A program made the position numbers and the translations under genes. Below are positions 33,903 through 43,100 of a stretch of DNA of 64,000 nt, piece after piece. The first letter of the stretch is position 1; each line of letters opens with the position of its first letter. A model generated the notes under the pieces. That model saw only the letters and a list, made by a program, of their open reading frames with translations. It made no database searches and was not told the DNA's origin. This DNA is from Candidatus Pseudomonas phytovorans (lineage in GTDB: Bacteria > Pseudomonadota > Gammaproteobacteria > Pseudomonadales > Pseudomonadaceae): positions 3,880,001 through 3,944,000 of the forward strand of contig CP119325.1 of the NCBI GenBank assembly GCA_029202525.1, written 5' to 3'.

Positions 33903-36377
33903 ATGTCTAGAACACCGCTTTTCGCCCTGCCCCTGGCCTGCCTGCTCACCCCGTTCGCCGATGCTGCTTCAACCACCGAAGACCAACGCCTGGACACCGT
34001 CACGGTGATCTCCACCGGCCTGCGTGGCAACCAGCGCACCGTCGCCGACAGCCCGGCACCAATCGACGTGATCAGCAGCGAGCAACTGCTGCGCACCGGT
34101 CGCGCCGAGCTGTCCGAGGCCATTTCCAAACTGCTGCCCTCGTTCAACTTCGGCACCAACATCGCCGGCTTTCAGTCTGGCGTGCGGCCACTGAGCAACC
34201 GCAGCCTGGGCCCGGCCTACACCCTGGTGCTGGTCAATGGCAAGCGCCGCCACAACAGCGCCGTGCCGGCCAGCGGCTCGACCGACAACAGCGGTGCCAA
34301 CGCCGTTGATATCGACATGATCCCGGTCAGCGCGGTATCACACATCGAAATCCTGAAAGACAGCGCCGCCGCCCAGTACGGCTCGGATGCGGTGGCCGGG
34401 GTGATTAATATCATCCTCAAGAGCGCCAGCAGCGGCGGCCATTACGAAAGCAGCTACGGCCAGTTGTACAGCGGCCAGGGCGAAACCATCAAGCTGGCTG
34501 GCGACCAAGGTTTCAGCCTGGGTGACGGCGGTTTCCTGCACCTGTCGGGCGAGGCACGCAAGCGCGGCACCGCCAACTGGATCGACAAGGCTGCTCCCGA
34601 TTACCGCGCCTACTTCGAAGACGACCGCCAAGCCGCCTGGGACCACCGGGCGGTGAAGAACGGCGACCCCGACCTGCGTGCCTTCAACCTCGGTTACAAC
34701 GCCGAGCTACCCATCAGCGACGACCTGAAGCTGTATTCGTTCGCCACCTATGCCGAGCGCAAGCTCGAGGCCTTCAACAACTACCGCCTGCCCAACAGTA
34801 ACGCCTCGATCCCGGAGTTGTTCCCCGACGGATACTTCCCGCTCAACAACATCAAGGACACCGACTATCAGTGGCTACTCGGTGCCCGAGGCGCCGCCGG
34901 TGCCTGGGACTGGGACCTGTCCACCACCTACGGGCGCAACAAGAACCAGCAGTCCAGCGACCTGACCATCAACCCCACCTACGGCCCAGCCTCGCCAACC
35001 TCGTTCGATGACCTGGCAACCTTGCAGTTCGACCAGTGGGTAAACAACCTGGACATCACCCGCGCCTTCGACGGCATGTTCGGCGTGGCGGTACCCACCC
35101 GCGTCTCGGCCGGCCTGGAGCACCGCTGGGAGCGCTTCCAGACCTTCGCCGGCGACCCCATCGCCTACAGCGTCGGGCCCTACACCTACCCGGCCACCCT
35201 GGCCGACGGGCGCCCCAACCCGCTCTATGCCCTGGCCAACGGCCAGACCGCCGTGGGCGCCCAGGCTGCGCTGACCATCCGCCCGGAAGATGAGGCCGAT
35301 GTGAAGCGCAACAACTATGCCGCCTACATCGACCTCGGCCTGGACCTGACCCCGCGCTGGTACCTGGGCGCCGCCGCGCGCGTCGAGCACTACGACGACG
35401 ACTCGGGCAACACCGCCAGCTTCAAGCTCAATTCACGCTATGAACTGAGCGAAACCGTGGCAGTACGTGGCACTTTGGGCAGCGGTTTCCGCGCACCGTC
35501 TCTGACCCAGAGCGGCTACACCGTCAGCGACAACCGCACCGCGCTGGACGCCGACGGCAATGTGGTGCCGGCCTTGCGCCGCACGGTGGCGCCCGGCAGT
35601 GCCGCTGCGCTGGCATTCGGCGGCGACAAGCTCGACCCGGAGAAATCGCGCAACGCCGGCCTTGGCCTGACCTGGCAACCGGCGCGCCGCACCAGCGTCA
35701 CTCTGGACACCTACCTGATCGACATCGACGACCGCATCCTGTTGACCGAAAACCTCTACGACCGGCAGAACGGTGCCGGTGCCATTGGCGACATTCTCGA
35801 ATCGCTGGGCCTGGCACGCACCACCTGGATCAACTACTACACCAATGCCTTCGATACCCGCACCCGCGGCCTCGACCTGGTGGGTGATCACACCAGCGAG
35901 TTCGGAGCCTGGGGGGATGTGCGCTGGACCTTGGGCTTCAACTGGAACAAGACCACCGTACGCGGCACCCGTGGCACGCCCGCAGCATTGGCGGCTGCCG
36001 GCATTGACGTGGTGGGCCATGGCCGCGAAGGCGACCTGGTGGCAGCCTCGCCGAAAACCAAATGGGTACTGGGCAGCCAATGGTTGCTGGGCAACTTCAC
36101 CGGCACCTTGCAGACCACCCGCTACGGCAAGGTCGAGACCTGGCAGCAAAACCGGGCCCAGGACCGCACCTTCGGCGCCAAGTGGATCACCGACCTGGAC
36201 CTGTCGTACCTGCTGTTCGACAGCCTGACCGTGAGCCTGGGCGGCACCAATATCTTCAATGTGCGGCCTGACAAAAACGGCGTGTACAACGCCAACGGCA
36301 ACCAGGCGGCGTACGGTAACCCGCCGTTCCACCCAGGCGGGGGCTATTGGTACACCAAGCTGGCCTATGACTTCTGA
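33903..36377 (+). CDS. TonB-dependent outer-membrane receptor
   Basis: 824 residues; two adjacent ATGs exist and the second is better spaced from GAGGA. Signal peptide PLACLLTPFADA, TonB-box-like DTVTVISTGLRG, then a plug with PIDVISSEQLLRTG, LGPAYTLVLVNGKRRH and IEILKDSAAAQYGSDAVAG. The barrel includes the conserved GSGFRAPSLTQSGY and LDPEKSRNAGLGLTW and ends in Phe. No STN domain, so no sigma/anti-sigma relay. Position behind two LLM monooxygenases suggests uptake of an organosulfur compound; ligand unproven. Confidence 0.9.
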   Translation: MSRTPLFALPLACLLTPFADAASTTEDQRLDTVTVISTGLRGNQRTVADSPAPIDVISSEQLLRTGRAELSEAISKLLPSFNFGTNIAGFQSGVRPLSNRSLGPAYTLVLVNGKRRHNSAVPASGSTDNSGANAVDIDMIPVSAVSHIEILKDSAAAQYGSDAVAGVINIILKSASSGGHYESSYGQLYSGQGETIKLAGDQGFSLGDGGFLHLSGEARKRGTANWIDKAAPDYRAYFEDDRQAAWDHRAVKNGDPDLRAFNLGYNAELPISDDLKLYSFATYAERKLEAFNNYRLPNSNASIPELFPDGYFPLNNIKDTDYQWLLGARGAAGAWDWDLSTTYGRNKNQQSSDLTINPTYGPASPTSFDDLATLQFDQWVNNLDITRAFDGMFGVAVPTRVSAGLEHRWERFQTFAGDPIAYSVGPYTYPATLADGRPNPLYALANGQTAVGAQAALTIRPEDEADVKRNNYAAYIDLGLDLTPRWYLGAAARVEHYDDDSGNTASFKLNSRYELSETVAVRGTLGSGFRAPSLTQSGYTVSDNRTALDADGNVVPALRRTVAPGSAAALAFGGDKLDPEKSRNAGLGLTWQPARRTSVTLDTYLIDIDDRILLTENLYDRQNGAGAIGDILESLGLARTTWINYYTNAFDTRTRGLDLVGDHTSEFGAWGDVRWTLGFNWNKTTVRGTRGTPAALAAAGIDVVGHGREGDLVAASPKTKWVLGSQWLLGNFTGTLQTTRYGKVETWQQNRAQDRTFGAKWITDLDLSYLLFDSLTVSLGGTNIFNVRPDKNGVYNANGNQAAYGNPPFHPGGGYWYTKLAYDF

Positions 36378-36408
36378 AAACATCCTTTGGGTTTAGCGGG
36401 GACCTCTT

Positions 36409-36475
36409 TGGGAGCGGGCTGTGGGGTGCATGGCACGGGCTTCGCCCGTGTTCGCGGGCACGCCCGCTCCCACAG
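36409..36475. repeat. REP element, GCGGG family, compact
   Basis: TGGGAGCGGGCTGTGGGG is followed by the small palindrome CACGGGCTTCGCCCGTG and then TTCGCGGGCACGCCCGCTCC. It lies between the TonB-receptor stop and the riboswitch. The rest of the 36378-36587 gap shows no gene. Confidence 0.75.
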
Positions 36476-36587
36476 GGATCGCGCAAACTCTTAGAATTTG
36501 AACAAGACAGTTGCAGCCACAGGTGTGCGTTGCGCCTTCGGTACTTGGCAATTGACGCAAAGCCCGCCCCATGCTCTCCTTATGCCT

Positions 36588-36790
36588 CACGTTCAGGTGC
36601 CCCCACAGGGGGTGAAACGGGAAACCGGTGCATCCAGGCCCTCCAGCAGGGCCGGACAATGCCGGTGCTGCCCCCGCAACGGTAAGCGAGTGAAGCGTCT
36701 GTACCACTGTGCCTTGTATCCGGCATGGGAAGGTGACGCTTTCAAGGAGCCCTGCTCTTCCTCGCAAGCCCGGAGACCGGCCTGACGTTC
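36588..36790 (+). ncRNA. cobalamin riboswitch
   Basis: The parts of a B12 aptamer are in order: GGTGAAACGGGAAACCGGTG near 36610, GCCGGTGCTGCCCCCGCAAC near 36661 followed by GGTAAGCGAG, and the B12 box AAGCCCGGAGACCGGCCTGA near 36767. It sits about 105 bp before cbtB and on the same strand. Cobalamin binding is expected to lower expression of the cbtB-cbtA-cobE-cobM genes. Confidence 0.93.
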
Positions 36791-36895
36791 ACGAACAAAC
36801 ACCCCGCGGTGGGCGGGCGCTGTTGCATTCCCCTGGGCAATCACGTCCGGGGCTGCCGCGCTTGCCCGTTGCCACAAAAAGCAGAGGAACGCGTC

Positions 36896-37084
36896 ATGCC
36901 CGTCACCAGCGCCAAGCAACATAGCCTTGATACACCTGTCACCCTCAGCCAGCGCGTCGTCATCGCCGTCGGCGCCAGCCTGCTGGGCCTGTGCCTGGTG
37001 TACTTCGCCGGTTTCTCGCACATCGAGGCCGTGCACAACGCCGCCCACGACACCCGCCACAGCGCCGCCTTCCCCTGCCACTGA
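36896..37084 (+). CDS. cbtB: CbtB, cobalt transporter small subunit
   Basis: 62 residues with one membrane span (VIAVGASLLGLCLVYFAGF) and a C-terminal His-rich tail, HNAAHDTRHSAAFPCH, that likely binds cobalt. Size and order match CbtB. The ATG follows AGAGGAACGCGTC. It is the first gene after the cobalamin riboswitch, and cbtA begins 9 bp later. Predicted to take part in cobalt import for B12 synthesis. Confidence 0.92.
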   Translation: MPVTSAKQHSLDTPVTLSQRVVIAVGASLLGLCLVYFAGFSHIEAVHNAAHDTRHSAAFPCH

Positions 37085-37093
37085 GTACGCCTG

Positions 37094-37780
37094 ATGATCA
37101 CGCGCATTGCCCGTACCGCGGGCTTCAGCGGGCTGCTTGCCGCCCTGTTGCTGACCCTGCTGCAAAGTTTTTGGGTCGCCCCTCTGATTCTTGAGGCGGA
37201 AACCTACGAATCCTCGGCCCCCGCCGCACAGCACGAACATGGGGGCGAAGTGGCCCCCCATGAACACAGCGCCGAAGCCTGGTCGCCGGAAGACGGCTGG
37301 CAGCGGGTGCTGTCCACCACCGGCGGCAACCTGGTAGTCGCAGTCGGCTTCGCCCTCATCCTCGCCGCCCTGTACAGCCTGCGCGCACCGCAGGGTGCCG
37401 GCACCGGCGTGCTGTGGGGCCTGGCCGGTTTCGCCGTGTTCTGCCTGGCGCCAACGCTGGGGCTGCCGCCGGAGCTGCCCGGCACTGCCGCCGCCGACCT
37501 GGGGCAACGCCAGGCATGGTGGATCGGCACGGCCAGCGCCACTGCCCTTGGCCTTGCCTTGCTGGTGTTCGGCCGCCACTGGGTGCTGAAAGCACTGGGC
37601 GCCGTACTGCTGGTAATCCCCCATGTGATCGGCGCTCCGCAGCCCGAAGTACATGAAAGCCTGGCCCCCGAAGCACTGGAGACCCAGTTCAAAGTGGCCT
37701 CCTGGCTGACCAACGCTGCCTTCTGGGTAGCCTTGGGTCTGCTCAGTGCGTGGCTGTTCCGCCGCTCCAGCAAGGCCTGA
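37094..37780 (+). CDS. cbtA: CbtA, cobalt transporter membrane subunit
   Basis: 228 residues, five or more membrane helices. A first span (FSGLLAALLLTLLQSFWVAP) leads into a His-rich loop with EHGGEVAPHEHS, then GNLVVAVGFALILAALYSL and further helices, with the conserved LLVIPHVIGAPQP. This is the typical CbtA layout. Its stop codon overlaps the start of cobE by one base (TGATG), giving tight translational coupling. Confidence 0.92.
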   Translation: MITRIARTAGFSGLLAALLLTLLQSFWVAPLILEAETYESSAPAAQHEHGGEVAPHEHSAEAWSPEDGWQRVLSTTGGNLVVAVGFALILAALYSLRAPQGAGTGVLWGLAGFAVFCLAPTLGLPPELPGTAAADLGQRQAWWIGTASATALGLALLVFGRHWVLKALGAVLLVIPHVIGAPQPEVHESLAPEALETQFKVASWLTNAAFWVALGLLSAWLFRRSSKA

Positions 37781-38166
37781 TGCCGGCTTTCTACGCCGGC
37801 TTTGGCTGCCGCCGGGGTTGCCCGGCGGATACCCTGCAAACCCTGCTGCACCAAGCCCTGGCTCGCCAGGGCTTGGCGCTTGCCGACCTGCGCGGCATTG
37901 CCAGTATCAGCCTCAAAGCCGACGAAGCCGGCTTGCTGCAACTGGCTGAACGCCTTGGGTTGCCCCTGGTGCTGTACCATAGCGTCCAACTGCAAGCCTT
38001 TGAGCCCCTGCTCAGCCACCGCTCTGCCATAGCTCATGCCCGCAGCGGCTGTTGGGGTGTGGCCGAGAGCACAGCACTGGCCCTGGCCAGCCAGCAACTG
38101 GGCACGGCAAGGTTGCTGCTGGCGCGCCAGGTATTGGGCCCGGCGACCCTCGCCCTGGCCTGCTGA
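37780..38166 (+). CDS. cobE: CobE / CbiG C-terminal-like cobalamin biosynthesis protein
   Basis: 128 residues. The pattern AGFGCRRGCPADTLQTLL at the N-terminus and GVAESTALALASQ near the end is that of CobE, the homologue of the CbiG C-terminal domain. It acts around the ring-contraction and precorrin-methylation steps of corrin synthesis, with an incompletely defined role in the aerobic pathway. The ATG overlaps the cbtA stop. cobM starts 32 bp downstream. Confidence 0.88.
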   Translation: MPAFYAGFGCRRGCPADTLQTLLHQALARQGLALADLRGIASISLKADEAGLLQLAERLGLPLVLYHSVQLQAFEPLLSHRSAIAHARSGCWGVAESTALALASQQLGTARLLLARQVLGPATLALAC

Positions 38167-38198
38167 ACATTTCGCTCCCCCTCCTGCAAGGACTTTCC

Positions 38199-38951
38199 AT
38201 GACGGTGTATTTCATCGGTGCCGGCCCCGGCGACCCGGAACTGATCACGGTCAAGGGCCAACGGCTGATCCGCCAGTGCCCGGTGATCATCTATGCCGGC
38301 TCACTGGTACCGGCCGCCGTGCTCGAAGGCCACCAGGCCGAAACCGTGATCAACAGTGCCGAGTTGCACCTGGAACAGATCATCGCTGCCATGCGCAGCG
38401 CGCACGCACAAGGCCAGGACGTGGCCCGTGTACACAGCGGAGACCCCAGCCTGTACGGCGCCATCGGTGAGCAGATCCGCCACCTGCAGGCGCTTGGCAT
38501 CGATTACCAGATCATCCCTGGCGTCACCGCTACGGCGGCCAGCGCTGCCCTGCTCGGCTGCGAGCTGACCCTGCCGCAGGTCGCGCAGACGGTAATCCTC
38601 ACCCGCTATGGCGACAGTTCGCCGATGCCGCCCGGCGAGCAACTGAGCGACCTGGCGCGCCATGGCAGCACCCTGGCGATTCACCTGGGGGTCAAGCACC
38701 TCTCGCGAATCGTCGAAGAATTGCTGCCGCACTATGGCGCGCACTGCCCGGTGGCGGTGGTCCACCGTGCCACCTGGCCAGACCAGGACTGGGTGCGCGG
38801 CACCCTTGGCGATATTGTCGAACGCGTTGCCGCAAAGGACTTTCGCCGCACGGCGCTGATCCTGGTAGGCCATGTGCTCGGGGATACGCCATTCGCCGAG
38901 TCGGCCTTGTACCGGGCCGGGCATGCCCACCTGTACCGCCCTGGCGACTGA
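38199..38951 (+). CDS. cobM: CobM, precorrin-4 C11-methyltransferase
   Basis: 250 residues, SAM-dependent tetrapyrrole methyltransferase. The N-terminal GAGPGDPELITVKGQRLI, the loop VHSGDPSLYGAIGEQ and the segment IIPGVTATAASAALLG mark the family. SSPMPPGEQL, LAIHLGVKHL and TWPDQDWVRGTL fit CobM/CbiF rather than CobA or CobI. The ATG follows GCAAGGAC. It methylates precorrin-4 at C-11 in the aerobic B12 pathway, and is probably read from the riboswitch-controlled transcript. Confidence 0.93.
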   Translation: MTVYFIGAGPGDPELITVKGQRLIRQCPVIIYAGSLVPAAVLEGHQAETVINSAELHLEQIIAAMRSAHAQGQDVARVHSGDPSLYGAIGEQIRHLQALGIDYQIIPGVTATAASAALLGCELTLPQVAQTVILTRYGDSSPMPPGEQLSDLARHGSTLAIHLGVKHLSRIVEELLPHYGAHCPVAVVHRATWPDQDWVRGTLGDIVERVAAKDFRRTALILVGHVLGDTPFAESALYRAGHAHLYRPGD

Positions 38952-39017
38952 GCATTGCCAGCAGTGCTGCACCCGTAGCAGACTCCGGGTTCCCGCCTGC
39001 GAACAGGAGTCACGCCC

Positions 39018-39260
39018 ATGCTGGAACTACGCCCCAACTGCGAGTGCTGCGATACCGACCTGCCGGGCGACAGCCCTGATGCGCTGATCTGCTCCTTCGA
39101 ATGCACCTTCTGCCGGCCCTGTGCCGACACGCGCCTCCTGGGCCGCTGCCCGAACTGCGCAGGCCAGCTGGTGGCCCGGCCGACGCGGGTCGGCCAGGCA
39201 TTGATCAATAACCCCGCCTCCAGCCAACGCGTGAACAAAGCGCACGCTGCCTGCGCCTGA
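39018..39260 (+). CDS. DUF1272 zinc-ribbon-like small protein
   Basis: 80 residues with the DUF1272 Cys pattern: LRPNCECCDTDLP, then CSFECTFCRPCAD and RCPNCAGQL, enough Cys pairs for one or two zinc sites. The C-terminal tail is basic and unstructured. Function unknown; probably cytoplasmic. ACAGGAG precedes the ATG. A terminator hairpin follows, so it is read alone or as the end of the cob transcript. Confidence 0.88.
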   Translation: MLELRPNCECCDTDLPGDSPDALICSFECTFCRPCADTRLLGRCPNCAGQLVARPTRVGQALINNPASSQRVNKAHAACA

Positions 39261-39273
39261 CGCTTCCCAAACA

Positions 39274-39305
39274 GGCATCGCCCCCTTGTCCGGGTGATGC
39301 CTTTA
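39274..39305 (+). terminator. probable terminator after the DUF1272 gene
   Basis: GGCATCGCCC pairs with GGGTGATGCC (one G-U pair) around an 8-nt loop and is followed by TTTACC. The T-run is short. Confidence 0.6.
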
Positions 39306-39478
39306 CCCATGCTTGTAGGATTTTTCGACAACAAGCGCGCGGATTATCAACACTTCTATACTCGGCATTACCAAACCTCGGGATTGGTCGTATCTTGCAG
39401 CGCTTCCGATTAACCCACTTGCAGACGTATTCCTGAGTGTTCCAGGAAGCGGACCACACCTCGACAGGAGTTTTCCAC

Positions 39479-40093
39479 ATGACAACCGTGCTGATCGTCG
39501 ACGACCACCCCATTGTCCGACTGTCTTTGCGTCTACTGCTCGAGCGCGAACGCTTTCATGTCGTGGGTGAGGTTGGCAACGGCAGCGAAGTGGCGCAGGT
39601 AGCCCGCGAACTGCGCCCGGACGTGGTAGTGCTCGACATCGGCCTGCCCGGCCTGGACGGCATGGAGGTGATCAAACGCCTGCAATGCCTGGAGCAGGTG
39701 CCCAAGATCATGGTGCTGACCGGCCAAGCCACCGACCTGTATGTGCGGCGTTGCCTGGATGCCGGCATTGGCGCTTTCGTCACCAAGGAAGAAGACCATG
39801 AGGCACTGCTCTTTGCCCTCAAGGCCTTGGTCAAGGGCTATTCGACCTTTCCGCAAATGTCGGTCAACAGCAACTCGCTGGAGAGCGAACCGGTGCGCCT
39901 GAGCAGCCTGTCGAACCGTGAAATGGAAGTGTTGCGCCGCCTGGCACGCGGCGAAAACAACAAGAATATCGGTACCTGCATGAACCTGAGTGCCAAGACC
40001 ATCAGCACCTACCGCGGCCGTATCATGGAAAAGCTCAAGACCGAGTCGCTGGTCGAAATGGTCGACCTGGCCAAACGCAACAGCGTCTACTGA
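39479..40093 (+). CDS. BvgA/EvgA-like response regulator (NarL/LuxR family)
   Basis: 204 residues. The receiver domain starts MTTVLIVDDHPIVRLSLR with the phospho-acceptor in VVVLDIGLPGLDG and a conserved Thr/Lys end. A LuxR helix-turn-helix follows (LSNREMEVLRRLARGENNKN, LSAKTISTYRGRIMEKL). The start is chosen for ACAGGAG 9 nt upstream. The hybrid kinase begins 13 bp downstream, so the pair forms a phosphorelay of the BvgA/BvgS kind. Targets are unknown. Confidence 0.93.
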   Translation: MTTVLIVDDHPIVRLSLRLLLERERFHVVGEVGNGSEVAQVARELRPDVVVLDIGLPGLDGMEVIKRLQCLEQVPKIMVLTGQATDLYVRRCLDAGIGAFVTKEEDHEALLFALKALVKGYSTFPQMSVNSNSLESEPVRLSSLSNREMEVLRRLARGENNKNIGTCMNLSAKTISTYRGRIMEKLKTESLVEMVDLAKRNSVY

Positions 40094-40106
40094 GCGGTCG
40101 GCCGCC

Positions 40107-43100
40107 ATGAAGCGCCTGTTGGCGTGCATGTTTCTGGTCATCGGCCTGGCCGGCCCAACCACACTGCTGGCCAGCAGCGAACCTCGCCAGCTGCTGGCCC
40201 GCTCGGTCAGCGCCGCGGCCCCGTTGCACCTGTCCAGCGAAGACCGGCAATGGCTGCAGCGACGCCAACACCTGGTGCTGGGCGCTTCGCGCCCCGACTA
40301 TCCGCCGTTCGAAATCAACGTCAGCCAACAGGACTACGAAGGCCTTAGCGCAGACTATGCAGGCATCATCGCCGAGCAGCTGGGCATAAGCGTCGAGGTG
40401 CGGCGGTTCGACAGCCGGCATGAGGCCATCGCCGCGTTGCGTGAGGGCAGTATCGACCTGCTGGGCAGCTCCAATGCCTTCGAAGCGGCAGACGCCCAGC
40501 TTGAACTGACCACCCCGTATGCCGACGACCTGCCAGTCATCGTCACCCGCGAGGGTAACAGCCTGAAGCACACACCCGACCTCGCCGGCCTGCGCCTGGC
40601 GATGGTCGATCACTACCTGCCAGCGAGCGCCGTACGCACCTTGTACCCCAAAGCGCAGTTGAGCCTGTACCGCTCGACCCTGGCCGGGCTGGCTGCGGTC
40701 GATCTGGGCGAGGCCGATGCCTATCTGGGCGATGCCATCAGCACCGATTTCACGATTGGCAAGAGTTACCAGGGCACCCTCAAAATCGACCACTTCTGCC
40801 AGGTGCCTGCTGGCGCGTTTGCCTTTGCCCTGGCCAGCGACAACCCACGCTTGCATCGCCTGGTCGACCAGGCGCTGGCCCGCATCAGCGAAAGCGAACG
40901 CCTGAATATCCTGCGCCGCTGGAGCAGTGGCAACACCAGCCTGCTGCTGCAGCGCCACCTCACCGCCTTGAGCCAGGAAGAAGAAGCCTGGATCGCGGCC
41001 CACCCCAGCATCGACGTATTGGTCAACACCTCGCTCGCGCCATTGACGTTCAACGACGCCGAACACCGCCCAACCGGCATCACACTTGACCTGCTGAAAC
41101 AGATTTCGCTGCGCACCGGGCTGCACTTCCGGCCGGTCGAAAGCGATTCGGCTCAGACGATGGTCGAGCGCCTGGCACGCGGTGACGCACAAATGATCGG
41201 CGCCTTGGGCTACGGCGCCGATCGCTCGAAACAATTGCGTTATACCCGCCCCTATCTGGTCAGCCCACGTGTATTGATTACCCGCAGCGACAGCACCTAT
41301 CCCGCACAAACCAAGGCACTGGACGGCCAGCGCATCGCCCTGGTACGCGGCTCGCCGCTGCGGGCGCTGCTGCAACAACGCTATCCGCAGGCACGGCTGG
41401 TCGAGGTGGACAACCCGCTCGGGCTGATGGAAGCCGTGGCGGGTGGGGCTGCCGATGTGGCCCTTGGCAGCCACATCAATGCCGCCTACTACATCAGCCA
41501 TGTATTCAAAGGCCGCTTGCGCATCGCCAGCGTGCTGGATGACGACCCGGCCATTGCCGCCTTCGCCGTAGCTGCGGACCAGCCGCAGCTGCAAGCCATC
41601 CTTGACAAGGCGCTGTTGAGCATTCCACCCGAAGAGCTGGACCAGCTGATCAATCGCTGGCGCACCAGCACTTTGGTGAGCGACAGCCCCTGGCGCGATT
41701 ACCGCACCCTGGCCTTGCAGGTACTGATTTTGTCGGCACTGCTGCTGGCGGGCGTGGTGTTCTGGAACAGCTACCTGCGCAAGCTGATCAACCAGCGCAC
41801 CGAGGCCCAGCACGCGCTACAGGCGCAACTGGCCTTGAGCCGCGGCCTGCTCGAACAGTTGCGCCAGGCCAAGGACGACGCCGAACAGGCCAGCCAGACC
41901 AAAAGCACTTTCCTGGCGACCATGAGCCATGAGATCCGCACCCCGATGAATGCCGTGATCGGCCTACTGGAGCTGGCCCTGGAAGACAGCCGCGAGGGCC
42001 GTTGCGATGCCCAGACCCTGCAGACTGCCCATGACTCGGCCATTGGCCTGCTTGAACTGATTGGCGATATTCTCGACATTTCCCGCATCGAATCCGGGCA
42101 TATCACCCTGCAACCGGTACCCACGAATCTTGTCGAGCTGGTACGCGCTACGGTACGGGTGTTTGAAGGCAACGCTCGGGCCAAAGGCTTGCACCTGCAC
42201 GCAGACCTCCCAGACGAGCCAGTCTGGGTGCTGGCAGACCCGCTAAGGCTCAAGCAGATCCTGTCCAACCTGATCAGCAACGCCATCAAGTTCACCGACC
42301 GAGGTGAGGTGCAGGCCAGCCTGCTGATGCCTTCAGCCGATGAACACAGTAGCCTGCCGATCGAACTGTCTGTGCGTGACACGGGTATCGGCATCAGCCC
42401 CGCTGACCAGGCGCGGCTGTTCAACGCCTTCGTTCAGGCTGACGGCCCGCGAACACGTCAAGGAGCTGGCTTGGGGTTGGTCATCAGCCGCACCTTTGCC
42501 GAGCTGATGGGCGGCAGCCTGAGCCTGCAAAGCGTCGAGGGCGTCGGCACCAAAGTGCTGGTCAGCCTGCATCTGCCAGCCTGCCCGGCACCGGAGCCTG
42601 CCCGGCAACACACCCCGGTAGCCGAAAGCAGCAGTGGCCCGTTGAAAATCCTTGTGGTCGACGACTACCCTGCCAACCTGCTGTTGCTGGAGCGGCAACT
42701 TCACACGCTGGGTCATCACGTGACCCTGGCAGACAACGGCCAGGTTGCGCTGGAGCGCTGGCAGGCAGCGCGTTTCGACCTGGTGATCACCGACTGCAGC
42801 ATGCCCGTCATGGATGGCCATGAACTTACCCGTCGCATTCGCAGCCTTGAAACCGAACGCAGCCTGCCGGCGTGCCAGATCCTCGGTGTCACCGCCAATG
42901 CCCAGGCCGAAGAGCGTGAGCGTTGCCTGGCCAGTGGCATGGACGACTGCCTGTTCAAGCCGATCGGCCTGCGCACGCTCAAGGCACACCTGCCCCAGGC
43001 CCGCGGCGACCAGCAGCCACCAGTGCGCAGTAGCGGCTTCAACCTGGCTGAACTGCGCCACCTGACCCAGGACGACAAGCAACTGACCCGGCACCTGCTG

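Noticed and set aside
40035..41813. Long open frame on the minus strand (592 codons) across the BvgS-like kinase gene
   Set aside because: Wholly antisense to a gene with clear domains; low-complexity Gln/Gly/Ala-rich translation with no motif, typical of high-GC shadow frames. The same reasoning excludes the long antisense frames at 3358-4962, 15324-16793, 16857-18245, 24784-26214, 46634-48403, 50363-51589 and 56884-58236.
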